Assembly (NCBI GenBank): GCA_963942565.1
Contig: CAWWDR010001049.1
Location: forward strand, 124,001-188,000
Direction: 5' to 3'
Length of the DNA: 64,000 nt
Source of the DNA: Maea johnstoni
Lineage: Eukaryota; Annelida; Polychaeta; Spionida; Magelonidae
Each line of letters starts with the position of its first letter. The first letter of the stretch is position 1. Position numbers and translations under genes: made by a program. The notes below the pieces were generated by a model. That model saw only the letters and a program-made list of their open reading frames with translations, was not told the origin of the DNA and searched no databases. Of this stretch, positions 56,050 through 64,000 are shown one piece after another.

Positions 56050-56596
56050 AATAAAGATTTTGTTTATCATCGTTTTTCTTGCTCAATTGTCAATTCCCCT
56101 ATCTATGATCATTCAGAAGGAAATGGTCCTTACAAAAGGGGAACTGGTTAAATTTCAAGTGGAACCGGTTGATCCCCATGATGCATTCAGAGGTAAATAT
56201 TTAAATATCGGTGTTGTTGAAGACCTTGTTTACACTGAAACTGATCTGTTAAAAGAGAATCAAACTGTTTACGGAATAGTCTACAAAGATTCAATGGGCT
56301 TCTCTTATTTTCATGATATTACTATCAATGAACCGGATGATGGGATTTACATTAAGTGTTCCATAGATTATGTAAGTTCCGAGTATGTAACCCTCACTCT
56401 TCCATTCGATCGCTATTACATCAATGAAGAGTATAACCAGTTAGGAGAAGATCTCTACAACAGATATAGCAGAGGTGACAAAAAAGACGCTTATATTACT
56501 GTTCGAATTAAAAAAGGGAAAGCTGTTTTGGAAAATATGTACTTAGCAGACATAGAGATAAATAAGTTCATCGAAATGGAGTTGAAAAAAGACTGA
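56042..56596 (+). CDS. GDYXXLXY-domain protein
   Basis: A 184-residue protein with one N-terminal membrane segment (about 5-22) and the signature region PVDPHDAFRGKYLNIGV (about 42-58), a relaxed form of the DPxxxxRGDYxxLxY motif. The rest is beta-rich and probably outside the membrane. Function unknown; it is the usual partner of DUF2157. ATG 56042 is preferred over 56039 because GGAGG (56031-56035) is then 6 nt away. Confidence 0.75.
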   Translation: MSKIKILFIIVFLAQLSIPLSMIIQKEMVLTKGELVKFQVEPVDPHDAFRGKYLNIGVVEDLVYTETDLLKENQTVYGIVYKDSMGFSYFHDITINEPDDGIYIKCSIDYVSSEYVTLTLPFDRYYINEEYNQLGEDLYNRYSRGDKKDAYITVRIKKGKAVLENMYLADIEINKFIEMELKKD

Positions 56597-56624
56597 TTAC
56601 TACCTACAATAAACTGTCTACATT

Positions 56625-56676
56625 CGGAAGTAATTATTATATGGGTCAAAACCCATATTCTCCTTAATTACTTCCG
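56625..56676. terminator. Nested hairpin between convergent genes
   Basis: An outer 11-bp stem CGGAAGTAATT/AATTACTTCCG (56625-56635, 56666-56676) encloses a perfect 8-bp inner stem ATATGGGT/ACCCATAT (56639-56646, 56651-56658). The right outer arm is the last codons of the Nudix gene. It probably ends transcription from both sides. Confidence 0.75.
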
Positions 56677-57239
56677 AACTCTAATCCACTATATTTCAAA
56701 TACCAATACCAAGCCTGTATCGTAATCGCACTATTATACATCCCGGTACCCATTTCCTCTGCGACCTCTCTCACAGGAACCAGTTCCATATCTATCATCT
56801 CATGTTCATCTAGATTCATATTACCGGTTGGAGTCAACTCTTCAGCCAGGAAAGTAAATGACTCATTGCTCATAAAGGCGGGATTGGGATTAATCGAACC
56901 GATTTGTGTCATTTTTCCCGCTTTATATCCCGTTTCCTCTTCCAATTCTCTGATCGCGGCTTGAAGCGGCTTTTCGCCTTCATCTATCATTCCAGCTGGA
57001 AATTCCTTTGTCAGTGAAGCGCTCCCGTGTCGGAATTGGCGCACAATCAAAAAGCAATCATTGCCTTTGCTGTTCTTCACTATGGGAAGAATAGTGACCC
57101 AATTGGGAGAATCTATTACGGTAAACTGCCCTTTTCTGTTTTCTGCAGCTTCCCGCCAGACGCTTTTTACTTTAAATATGCGGCATTCCAATTCCTGTCG
57201 CTCGCTATTGGTCGTCCAGCTGAGTTCGTCTTTATCCAT
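56664..57239 (-). CDS. Nudix hydrolase, ADP-ribose pyrophosphatase-like
   Basis: A 191-residue Nudix enzyme. FPAGMIDEGEKPLQAAIREL plus EEETGY is the complete Nudix box (about 80-103), and the downstream NPNPAFMSNESFTFLAEEL resembles ADP-ribose/NDP-sugar hydrolases. ATG 57239 overlaps the aminomutase TGA (TGATG), with AGGAG upstream. The substrate is not certain. Confidence 0.8.
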   Translation of the reverse strand: MDKDELSWTTNSERQELECRIFKVKSVWREAAENRKGQFTVIDSPNWVTILPIVKNSKGNDCFLIVRQFRHGSASLTKEFPAGMIDEGEKPLQAAIRELEEETGYKAGKMTQIGSINPNPAFMSNESFTFLAEELTPTGNMNLDEHEMIDMELVPVREVAEEMGTGMYNSAITIQAWYWYLKYSGLEFGSN

Positions 57240-58306
57240 CAATTCTCCTTGGGATAACCATAGCGTTTCCCTTCAATATTCTTAAAATAATAATGCCTTT
57301 CGTCTTCGCCAATTGCAAAATTTTCCGTTAGGGGAATTTTTCCGCCGCCACCGGGCATGTCGACAGCATAAACGGGAAGAGCCAACCCGGAGATTCTCTT
57401 TCTCAATTCACTCATGATCTCTCTACCCTTTTCGATTGAAACTCTGAAATGTGATGTGCCCGAAGCGAGGTCACCCTGAAACAGATAATAGGGTTTTACT
57501 CTGAGTCGTACCAGTGACTGAAATAATTCTTCTAAAGCCGAAACCGAATCATTTACCCCTTTTAATAGAACAGATTGATTTAATACAGGAATTCCACAAT
57601 CGATCAGCTTATTCAGTGAACTTATTGATTCATGAGTAAGTTCTTTTGCATGATTAAATTGTGTAACAATCCAGATGGGACCGTTTTCCGAAAGGATGCG
57701 AACAAGATCACCTCCAATCCGCATGGGTAGAACTACAGGAATTCGAGAAGCCAGCCTAATGACCATATCCGGTCTGACAGATCGGATTGATTTCAAGATT
57801 TCCTCTATTTTACGATCACTGCAGGTTAGAGGGTCACCTCCAGACAGAAGTATCTCATTGACTTCATCGTGCTCGGACAGGTATTGAGTAATATCATGCA
57901 ATTGATCTGAAGTAACTATCCCACTGTCGTGTCCAGTAAAAGAACGTCTGAAACAATGGCGGCAATACATTGCGCATGTATCGGTCACGAGCATAAGAAC
58001 CCGGTCTCTGTATCTGTGAATCAATCTCGGGACCGGTGAATAATCGACTTCGCCTAGAGGATCTGAAAGTTCATAATCTTTAGTTGTGTATTCATCGTCC
58101 GTTGGAATAAACTGTTTTCTTACAGGATCATTCTCATAATCTTCAGCAAGGGAAGCGTAATAGGAATTGACCATAAATTTAAGCTTATCCCCATTTCCTT
58201 TATATGCAAAAAAAGCCCTTTCGCTTTTAGTCAATTCAAAATTTCTTAGTTCATTTTCTGATTTTAATGCCTCTTTGAGGACCTGTTGCCAACTCTTTTC
58301 TGACAT
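57239..58306 (-). CDS. Radical SAM lysine 2,3-aminomutase family protein, EpmB-like
   Basis: A 355-residue enzyme. TDTCAMYCRHCFRRSFTG (about 109-126) gives the CxxxCxxC cluster and the family CFRR; LLSGGDPLT is the SAM motif, and VDMPGGGGKIPL (about 318-329) holds the PLP-binding lysine. The short length favours the EpmB type, which makes beta-lysine for elongation factor P, over catabolic KamA (usually longer). No EF-P or EpmA gene is nearby, so either role is possible. Confidence 0.85.
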   Translation of the reverse strand: MSEKSWQQVLKEALKSENELRNFELTKSERAFFAYKGNGDKLKFMVNSYYASLAEDYENDPVRKQFIPTDDEYTTKDYELSDPLGEVDYSPVPRLIHRYRDRVLMLVTDTCAMYCRHCFRRSFTGHDSGIVTSDQLHDITQYLSEHDEVNEILLSGGDPLTCSDRKIEEILKSIRSVRPDMVIRLASRIPVVLPMRIGGDLVRILSENGPIWIVTQFNHAKELTHESISSLNKLIDCGIPVLNQSVLLKGVNDSVSALEELFQSLVRLRVKPYYLFQGDLASGTSHFRVSIEKGREIMSELRKRISGLALPVYAVDMPGGGGKIPLTENFAIGEDERHYYFKNIEGKRYGYPKEN

Positions 58307-58367
58307 AAAAATGATATTACTATAAATTTTACTTTTATTTAAGGATCACTTTATCTATATTTATCAC

Positions 58368-59261
58368 ATGAATTATTCATTAGATAAAATAACAGAGAAT
58401 ATTGTTAACACATATAAGGAAAAAGGTGTTCTGAACCATTTGACCGGTCCCAATCTCCCTTCCAGAAAAAGTGTCCGCAGTATTATTCGCAATCTGGAGT
58501 CCATTATCTTTCCCGGTTTTGAATCGGAAGAGAATCTGGACAGTGAATTTATCTCCTATACGATAGGTGCTAAAGTTCAGCAGCTGACGAAAGACCTGAC
58601 AATAGAAATTAGAAAAAGTCTGGAATTCGCCTGCAGAATGAGCCATAAAAAAGAAAATTGTCACTTGTGCTCCGAAAGCGCTGAAGATGTGACTTTCTAT
58701 CTATTGAATAAAATCCCGGAACTGAGAGAAATAATACTCCTCGATGTGGAAGCGGCTTTAAGAGGCGATCCCGCTGCAAAATCCAGTGAAGAAGTGATAC
58801 TCTCCTACCCCGGACTTGAAGCAATCGTCGTTCACAGGTTCGCACATGAACTTTATAAAAAGAAAGTCCCTCTCATCCCCAGGATGATGAACGAGTATAT
58901 ACACAGGCATACGGGAATCGATATACATCCGGGAGCAACAATCGGCAAGCATTTCTTCATGGACCACGGTACGGGTATAGTTGTGGGAGAAACAACTATA
59001 ATCGGCGACAATATTCGGGTCTATCAGGGAGTAACGATCGGTGCTCTTAAAGTCTTAAAAGAAGAGGCCGAAATAAAAAGGCATCCCACTATAGAAGATA
59101 ATGTGACGATCTATTCAGGAGCTACGATTCTCGGAGGCAAAACCGTTATCGGAAAGGACTCTATCATCGGCGGTAACGTATGGATAACAGAATCTCAGCC
59201 GGAAAAAAGCAGGATCTATGTGAAACCCGAAGAATATATTGTCAGAAACGGGAGTAGATAA
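58368..59261 (+). CDS. cysE: Serine O-acetyltransferase
   Basis: A 297-residue serine acetyltransferase, the first step of cysteine synthesis. The N-terminal helical domain (about 1-160) is followed by left-handed beta-helix hexapeptide repeats: YIHRHTGIDIHPGATIGKHF, FMDHGTGIVVGETTIIGDN, then VYQGVTIGALKVLKEEAEIK and NVTIYSGATILGGKTVIGKD. The His and Asp of the catalytic pair are in HRHTGIDIHPG and FMDHGTG. The long N-terminal domain matches the bacterial EpsC/CysE form. Confidence 0.9.
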   Translation: MNYSLDKITENIVNTYKEKGVLNHLTGPNLPSRKSVRSIIRNLESIIFPGFESEENLDSEFISYTIGAKVQQLTKDLTIEIRKSLEFACRMSHKKENCHLCSESAEDVTFYLLNKIPELREIILLDVEAALRGDPAAKSSEEVILSYPGLEAIVVHRFAHELYKKKVPLIPRMMNEYIHRHTGIDIHPGATIGKHFFMDHGTGIVVGETTIIGDNIRVYQGVTIGALKVLKEEAEIKRHPTIEDNVTIYSGATILGGKTVIGKDSIIGGNVWITESQPEKSRIYVKPEEYIVRNGSR

Positions 59262-59344
59262 GGCAATTACACATCAATAAACCTCAAGTATTAAGTATTT
59301 ACAATATTCAAGAATTACTATATTGTCACTTCTGAGGTTATGTA

Positions 59345-59929
59345 GTGTCCAATAAAAATAAAACTGTCTTTTCAATTCTCACTCTCTCATATTTCCTACT
59401 GGGATTTGTAAATATATATTTTTCCTATCTGGCATTGGCCTGCATGACAATACCTTTTTATCTTCTCTTCAGAGATAAAAAAAACAAATGTTGTACAGGA
59501 ATCTGTCCCAGAGCCGATTATTTATCATTATTCAGATATTTTAATCTCGGAAAAAAAGCTCCTAAATGGTTATTGGGAGAAAATTCAAAAAGGAACATTT
59601 TCATATATTTCTGTTTGAATTTAATGTTTATCACTTTGTCATCGATTATGGTCAACACAGGAAGGCTGGCGCCGATAGACAAAGTCAGGTTGTTTATTAT
59701 GTTTCAGATACCATGGGATATGCCTCAACTGTGGGCAATTGAAAACAATTCACCCTCATTATTGCATCTGGCATTCAGATTTTATTCGCTCATGCTGTCA
59801 TCGACCATACTCGGAACCATTTTAGCTATTGTATACAAACCCAAAACCTGGTGCGTAATCTGTCCTATAAAAACATTAAGCACAAACTATTTAAAGCAAC
59901 TGAAAGAAAAAGAGAAATTATCAGTATGA
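59345..59929 (+). CDS. Membrane protein with two Cys-rich Fe-S-like motifs
   Basis: A 194-residue protein with about four hydrophobic segments and two cysteine clusters facing the same side: KNKCCTGICPRADYLSLF (about 45-62) and KTWCVICPIKTLS (about 165-180). This resembles the 4Fe-4S membrane proteins that pass electrons (NapH/FMN-binding systems), but the cysteine count is low, so cluster binding is only likely. A GTG start at 59345 has a GAGG site. Its end overlaps the convergent lipoprotein gene by 9 nt. Confidence 0.6.
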   Translation: MSNKNKTVFSILTLSYFLLGFVNIYFSYLALACMTIPFYLLFRDKKNKCCTGICPRADYLSLFRYFNLGKKAPKWLLGENSKRNIFIYFCLNLMFITLSSIMVNTGRLAPIDKVRLFIMFQIPWDMPQLWAIENNSPSLLHLAFRFYSLMLSSTILGTILAIVYKPKTWCVICPIKTLSTNYLKQLKEKEKLSV

Positions 59930-60732
59930 TTCCAGTTCTGTTTTGTATCCACCTCTTATATCAATAAGTTCACCGCTAATGGTTTGATTCTCTTCCATAT
60001 TTTCCCATATGTACTTAACAATATGACCGGGAGCTCTGTCAGCCACCCAGTACTCGAATTTATACTGAGATTCAATATCTTCAAATACAAGATGTTCCGC
60101 TTTAAATGAACCTGCTTTTGTCCTTACTGATTCCTGCCCTACAGAATATTGCCCGTATTCATCGGCAAATATTGTTTCTATATCCTCTTCCGATTCAGAT
60201 TCTTCATCCTTTTCCGGAATGAACTCTCCGATTTTTCCCGTAGTTCTGTCAATATATCGAACTCTGTCAAATACGTAGTCATCATCCATAAGCATTTCAT
60301 ACTTATATTCTTCTCCGTCAACATTTACCTTAAAAAGCCACCATTCCTTACCACCACTGACTTTCTTCAATAAGGCTCGTGTCATAATCACTTCATCGTC
60401 TTCTTTGTCATTCAGGATATTCCATTTTATCCCTTCACCTTCACGGAAATTGTCTTCTCCGAAACCATAGCTACCCAGAATGAAATAAGAGGCGTAAAAA
60501 AGATAAAATTCCAGTTCCGGACTTAAAAATAGATTTCCAAAATCAATTTGCATGTCAGATTTCGATGAATCGTCACTCTCTGATTCTGCCGAACTGGTAT
60601 CTTCTGAAACGGCTTCACTTTGATTATCATCAGGACCAGAAATGGCTGAAGCTAAACCCTGCATAGCGCCTCCGATAGTGGCACATCCAGATAAACTAAT
60701 AATCAACAATAGTAGTAATAATTTTTTTTCAT
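59921..60732 (-). pseudogene. Lipoprotein of unknown function, frame changed at a poly-A tract beside the start codon
   Basis: The long frame begins near 60709 without a proper start. Upstream, GGGGGAAAAT then ATG (60732) is an excellent start, but eight A follow where nine would keep the frame and give MKKKLLLLLLIISLSGC, a textbook lipoprotein signal. After the lipobox come an acidic Ser/Asp/Glu linker (about 25-55) and a beta-rich domain I do not recognise (EYKYEMLMDDDYVFDRVRYI and HLVFEDIESQYKFEYWVADR). Either the tract switches the gene on and off by slippage or the base count is wrong. Confidence 0.7.
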
Positions 60733-60777
60733 ATTTTCCCCCAATAAATTTAATTCTAAGGGAGGAATCGAATTAAT

Positions 60778-61704
60778 TCATGAGTTTATGTATTTTAAGG
60801 CTCTTTCAAGTTCCTGATCAAAATTCTCAGGGTAATCATGATCCTGTCCATCTATGATTTTTAATTTATGCTCAATGTTAAATGAGTCCAGTAGCACATG
60901 GAGCCTTACACTTTCCTCATAGCAATCATCATCTTTGTTTCCACAAATGATATACAGTTTTGTATTCAGATTTTTGATTTTTTCTATTTTTGAAGACCAT
61001 TCTTCGAGCTCCGGCAACCATGGCGATATTAATATCAAACCTTTAACTTTCACATAGTCACATAAGACTAAATGAAGTGCTGATCTGGCACCTGCGGAAA
61101 ATCCACTTAAAACGATTTCTCCATTTGCCATCTTAGAATGAGCCTGTATTTCAGTAGAACTAATTCCCAAATCTGTCCAGAAATACCCCTGAGAGAACCC
61201 TATTTGAGATGATTGAGGTAGGATTACATTATAGCCCAGTTCAATCGCTTTAGCATAATATGGTTCTGTTATATCCATATTCTCTTCATCACCATGCAAT
61301 GCGATCACTGTGTCATCATTATTTCGCTCTTTAGTATTGGAAAGAATGGTTTTAACTTCTGGTTTAGATTTCTGTTTAGCTTCTATTTCTCTCTCTTTAC
61401 AGATTAAACACAACTTTTCAAAGTCATCAAACTTATGGAGAGGTTCAAGATCGTCATCGTCAATGAGATACTCGTAGGAATACCAGAATCCGAGATCGAC
61501 AATAGCTTCTCTGAAGATTTCCATTGCCAGGTCAATCTTACCGGCTTTGCAGGCGAATGAATAACGGAAATTGTATATTTGCGCCATATTTCCAGTTACC
61601 GAACCGGCATTATCTGTTAAATACTTATAGGCTTCAATGTATTTATCATCGAGATACAGCTTTAAGCTGTCATTGAGCAATCTCGTATAGCTTAGTTTAT
61701 TCAT
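60778..61704 (-). CDS. Alpha/beta hydrolase with N-terminal TPR-like helices
   Basis: A 308-residue protein. Residues 1 to about 115 are helical and repeat-like (YIEAYKYLTDNAGSVTGNMA, then FACKAGKIDLAMEIFREAI). From about 130 an alpha/beta hydrolase: DDTVIALHGDEENMD, nucleophile elbow LSGFSAGARSALHLV (Ser), acid in IICGNKDDDCYEES, and His in IDGQDHDYPENF. The triad is complete, so an esterase or peptidase is likely. Substrate unknown. Confidence 0.75.
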   Translation of the reverse strand: MNKLSYTRLLNDSLKLYLDDKYIEAYKYLTDNAGSVTGNMAQIYNFRYSFACKAGKIDLAMEIFREAIVDLGFWYSYEYLIDDDDLEPLHKFDDFEKLCLICKEREIEAKQKSKPEVKTILSNTKERNNDDTVIALHGDEENMDITEPYYAKAIELGYNVILPQSSQIGFSQGYFWTDLGISSTEIQAHSKMANGEIVLSGFSAGARSALHLVLCDYVKVKGLILISPWLPELEEWSSKIEKIKNLNTKLYIICGNKDDDCYEESVRLHVLLDSFNIEHKLKIIDGQDHDYPENFDQELERALKYINS

Positions 61705-61763
61705 ATGTGAATATTAGGCTCATTGTCGTTCTGAAACAAGGGATAATTCAGTTATAATACATC

Positions 61764-62729
61764 TCAGGGAAATCCGTTCAATCGAACCTGATCCAATTCT
61801 TCAGCAGTATATAGTCCCGTTTCAAATAAGGAAAAAAATTCATCGGATGATTTCTGTCCGAAAATAATGATGTCGTCTGTATTCACTGTAACTGTGACCC
61901 CATGATCCATAAGCGTCCTAATGGGGTGATCCTCATATGAATTAACCTGACACAATTGTATGTTACTTGAAGGGCATATGTTGAGCCTGGTTCCCCTTTC
62001 AGCTAAAAACGCCATGACTTCATTCGATTTTGCAGCTGAAATACCATGCTGGACTTCATCGAGATCCAACACGTCCACACTCCTCCTGACATAATCTGCA
62101 TCCAAAAGCTCTCCAGCATGAGCTTTGAGTTTCATTCCCTCATTTTTTGCCTTCTTAAAAATATGGGCGAAGTCCTCGGGAGGTCCGATTCTCTCGTCAG
62201 CAAAGATGTCCAATGCCTTAAAAAAACCCGATTCGATACAGGGGTCAATCGTTCTTTCTATATCCTTCATATCAAAAACCCTGATGATACCCACATCGGA
62301 CACAATTTGGATCCTGTCGCTATAAGATTCTATTTGCTCGGTTAATTTCTCTATCATTAAATCTATATTCAAATCAAAAGAATCAAGTAATACAGCATCA
62401 TAACCGGGTTCAATATAGGTAACGCCATCGGCAATGGCTGTTTCATATGTCTCTGAATAGAGATTAAACATTCGGGCAATACGCTGTTCATTTGTCGGAT
62501 TCTCATAGGGATAGGTAAAAATCTTATCAACAAGATTCTGAAAATCGGTAAAGTCCGGAAAGTGATGCTGGCCCTCATCAATATCCAATCGCTCTTTCTT
62601 CTTCCACGATTGGAAGTCTCCTCCAAGAGACAAATGATTGTGAACATCGGCTCTGGGAACTTTACGCATTAAATCCCGATCGGCGGTTTCCAGAGCTTTT
62701 ATAAAATTAAAACTATTTGAATCAGGCAT
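61764..62729 (-). CDS. Adenosine deaminase family protein
   Basis: A 321-residue metal-dependent deaminase barrel. The zinc ligands are visible: VHNHLSLGG (HxH, about 31-33), KLKAHAGE (His and catalytic Glu), VQHGISAA and TVNTDD (final Asp). It turns adenosine into inosine or acts on a related nucleoside; adenine deaminase is the alternative. Its start overlaps the preceding membrane protein by 8 nt. It could use the adenosine released by the SAM hydrolases far upstream, but they are not in the same operon. Confidence 0.85.
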   Translation of the reverse strand: MPDSNSFNFIKALETADRDLMRKVPRADVHNHLSLGGDFQSWKKKERLDIDEGQHHFPDFTDFQNLVDKIFTYPYENPTNEQRIARMFNLYSETYETAIADGVTYIEPGYDAVLLDSFDLNIDLMIEKLTEQIESYSDRIQIVSDVGIIRVFDMKDIERTIDPCIESGFFKALDIFADERIGPPEDFAHIFKKAKNEGMKLKAHAGELLDADYVRRSVDVLDLDEVQHGISAAKSNEVMAFLAERGTRLNICPSSNIQLCQVNSYEDHPIRTLMDHGVTVTVNTDDIIIFGQKSSDEFFSLFETGLYTAEELDQVRLNGFP

Positions 62730-64000
62730 AATACATACTCTTCATTTCTCTCACTCTCGCCTGAATCCATTTCAATTCGTCGCTTTTTGCCGCCTGGCCA
62801 AAATAGATTCGTTCGCCCTTTCCGATAATTTCAAGACATTCAGCATTATTCATAAGGGTATCATTTCCAATAAGAATATCATCAAGCTGTTTTAAGTGGA
62901 TCTTCTTCACTCCATATGATTTGCCAAACCAGAACTTTTCAATAACAAGTATCCCCTTTACGATTTCAAATCGCTCGCCTTTCATACCTAAAAATCCGAA
63001 TATCAATCCAAACATCAGAAATGGAAAAAGAACAGCTCCATAACCTGTTGCGATAAATAATCCGGCACCAGTGGCAATGCAGACAAATGACCAAATAAGA
63101 CTCATTCTGTAAGAGCGGACGATATGCAGATGGCCGGTACTGTTATCAGTTAATTTCAGTGTTTTCCCGGGAAAAGGTCTCGATGGATCGATAGTGGAAT
63201 CGGGATCCCAATCGTCATCTCTGCTTTTGACTTTTTCTCCATCGGGATATTCGAGAAACAGTCTGTCTCCGTCATAGAGGACACGGGGCAGATCTAGCTT
63301 TTTAGCAAAATCGCGAGCAGCCTCAACAGCTTTTGCATCATCGGGGATGAGCTTGATGCGTGTTTCATGAAAACGGGGATCTCTGTGAACCAATGCCTGT
63401 TCGCGATAAATGAACCTTTTAGCAGAACCACTTTTCTCATGTTCGATCTTGTTTTCTACAATACCCCCGAATGAATTGATGGGTTCACTCCTGTCAAACC
63501 GACCCCAAAGAGCCTTGTGAATCAACCTGACATCATTTGTTGATAAAATAACTCTATCGCTATAGAAATCGCTTAATCCCATATAGAGAATTCCTATAGA
63601 TAATACAAAGGGAAAAACGGAAATAAGCCTGTTAAACATATCGTCGCTGGTGATCAATTCAGACAGCATCGCCAGGAAGAGGATCAAACCGATGGCTGAA
63701 AGGATGCCTCCCATAAAGTAGTTGCCTCTATTCTTTTCATCGAGAAGGATGGGATTATCATGGCTGATTCTGCCGGAAGAATAGGGTCTTTTTATTCTAT
63801 CGATGGAATCCAATAGTTTCTCTTTGTTTTTGATATCCCTTCTTTTTTGCCATGCCGTAACAAGAGAAAAGACCAATCCGGCAAAAAACATAGCCAGCCC
63901 GGCGATTATCGGCGTAATCTTAGCATTGGATTTGTTATCTGAGACATAATTTGTCGGGTATTCCGGTTCATTTTCAAGAAAGTACAGCGGGATCGTATCA
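62722..64000 (-). CDS. Membrane protein, DUF3592-like (5' end beyond the window)
   Basis: The frame stays open to the right edge, so the N-terminus is missing. The visible 425 residues start with IPLYFLENEPEYPTNYVSDN, an extracytoplasmic segment like the one before the last helix of DUF3592 proteins, then a membrane helix (IIAGLAMFFAGLVFSLV). Two more helix pairs follow, with a charged domain between them containing DDDWDPDSTIDPSRPFPGKT. Function unknown. It is co-transcribed with the adenosine deaminase. Confidence 0.65.
   Translation of the reverse strand, partial: DTIPLYFLENEPEYPTNYVSDNKSNAKITPIIAGLAMFFAGLVFSLVTAWQKRRDIKNKEKLLDSIDRIKRPYSSGRISHDNPILLDEKNRGNYFMGGILSAIGLILFLAMLSELITSDDMFNRLISVFPFVLSIGILYMGLSDFYSDRVILSTNDVRLIHKALWGRFDRSEPINSFGGIVENKIEHEKSGSAKRFIYREQALVHRDPRFHETRIKLIPDDAKAVEAARDFAKKLDLPRVLYDGDRLFLEYPDGEKVKSRDDDWDPDSTIDPSRPFPGKTLKLTDNSTGHLHIVRSYRMSLIWSFVCIATGAGLFIATGYGAVLFPFLMFGLIFGFLGMKGERFEIVKGILVIEKFWFGKSYGVKKIHLKQLDDILIGNDTLMNNAECLEIIGKGERIYFGQAAKSDELKWIQARVREMKSMYYA

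Overview
The window looks like one chromosomal stretch of an anaerobic, Gram-negative-type bacterium, most likely a free-living spirochaete (Spirochaeta/Oceanispirochaeta-like). This rests on lipoprotein genes, an oxygen-sensitive class III ribonucleotide reductase, a type III glutamine synthetase, an ECF transporter and AT-rich DNA. The taxon is an inference; no rRNA is present.

Layout. 0-6 kb: a cut methyltransferase, a DUF4197 lipoprotein, and a five-gene operon (ECF transporter plus two SAM hydrolases). 6-8.5 kb: a zinc-type ArsR repressor with its operator and a P1B metal ATPase in shifted frames. 8.6-14.6 kb: acetyltransferases, a diguanylate cyclase, RppH, a chemoreceptor-like protein, a nitroreductase and an acyl-ACP thioesterase. 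14.6-20.8 kb: a nitrogen block with a NifA-like sigma-54 activator, amt, glnK and glnA type III. Both amt and glnA have sigma-54 promoters and matching paired upstream sites. 21.1-25.0 kb: nrdR, nrdD, a separate glycyl-radical/redoxin gene and nrdG behind NrdR boxes. 25.0-43.2 kb: an apparent island between tRNA-Asn and a decayed copy of its 3' part. It holds a broken Fic gene and a rhamnogalacturonan-I degradation cluster (PL4, PL22-like propeller, GH105, isomerase, UROD-like, GH106, PL26-like) of clearly higher GC, then AraC/UROD-like pairs. 43.2-53.5 kb: an accessory zone with gene remnants, an intact HipBST-type operon with three phased operators, a Uma2 gene carrying an in-frame palindrome, an FGGY kinase, a Mu-type transposon remnant, and an IS1182 element that cuts a sensor kinase and an acetyltransferase. 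53.8-64 kb: ordinary genes (LuxR regulator, DUF2157/GDYXXLXY pair, Nudix, KamA/EpmB, CysE, Fe-S membrane protein, lipoprotein, hydrolase, adenosine deaminase, a cut membrane protein).

The most notable points are the class III reductase whose glycyl-radical loop sits in a second gene fused to a redoxin; the sigma-54 nitrogen regulon with palindromes exactly 30 bp apart in both promoters; the HipBST operators at exact 40-bp steps; and the ECF/SAM-hydrolase operon. Several ordinary genes carry one-base frame changes, often in short homopolymers. These may be consensus errors or real decay, and the sequence alone does not decide.
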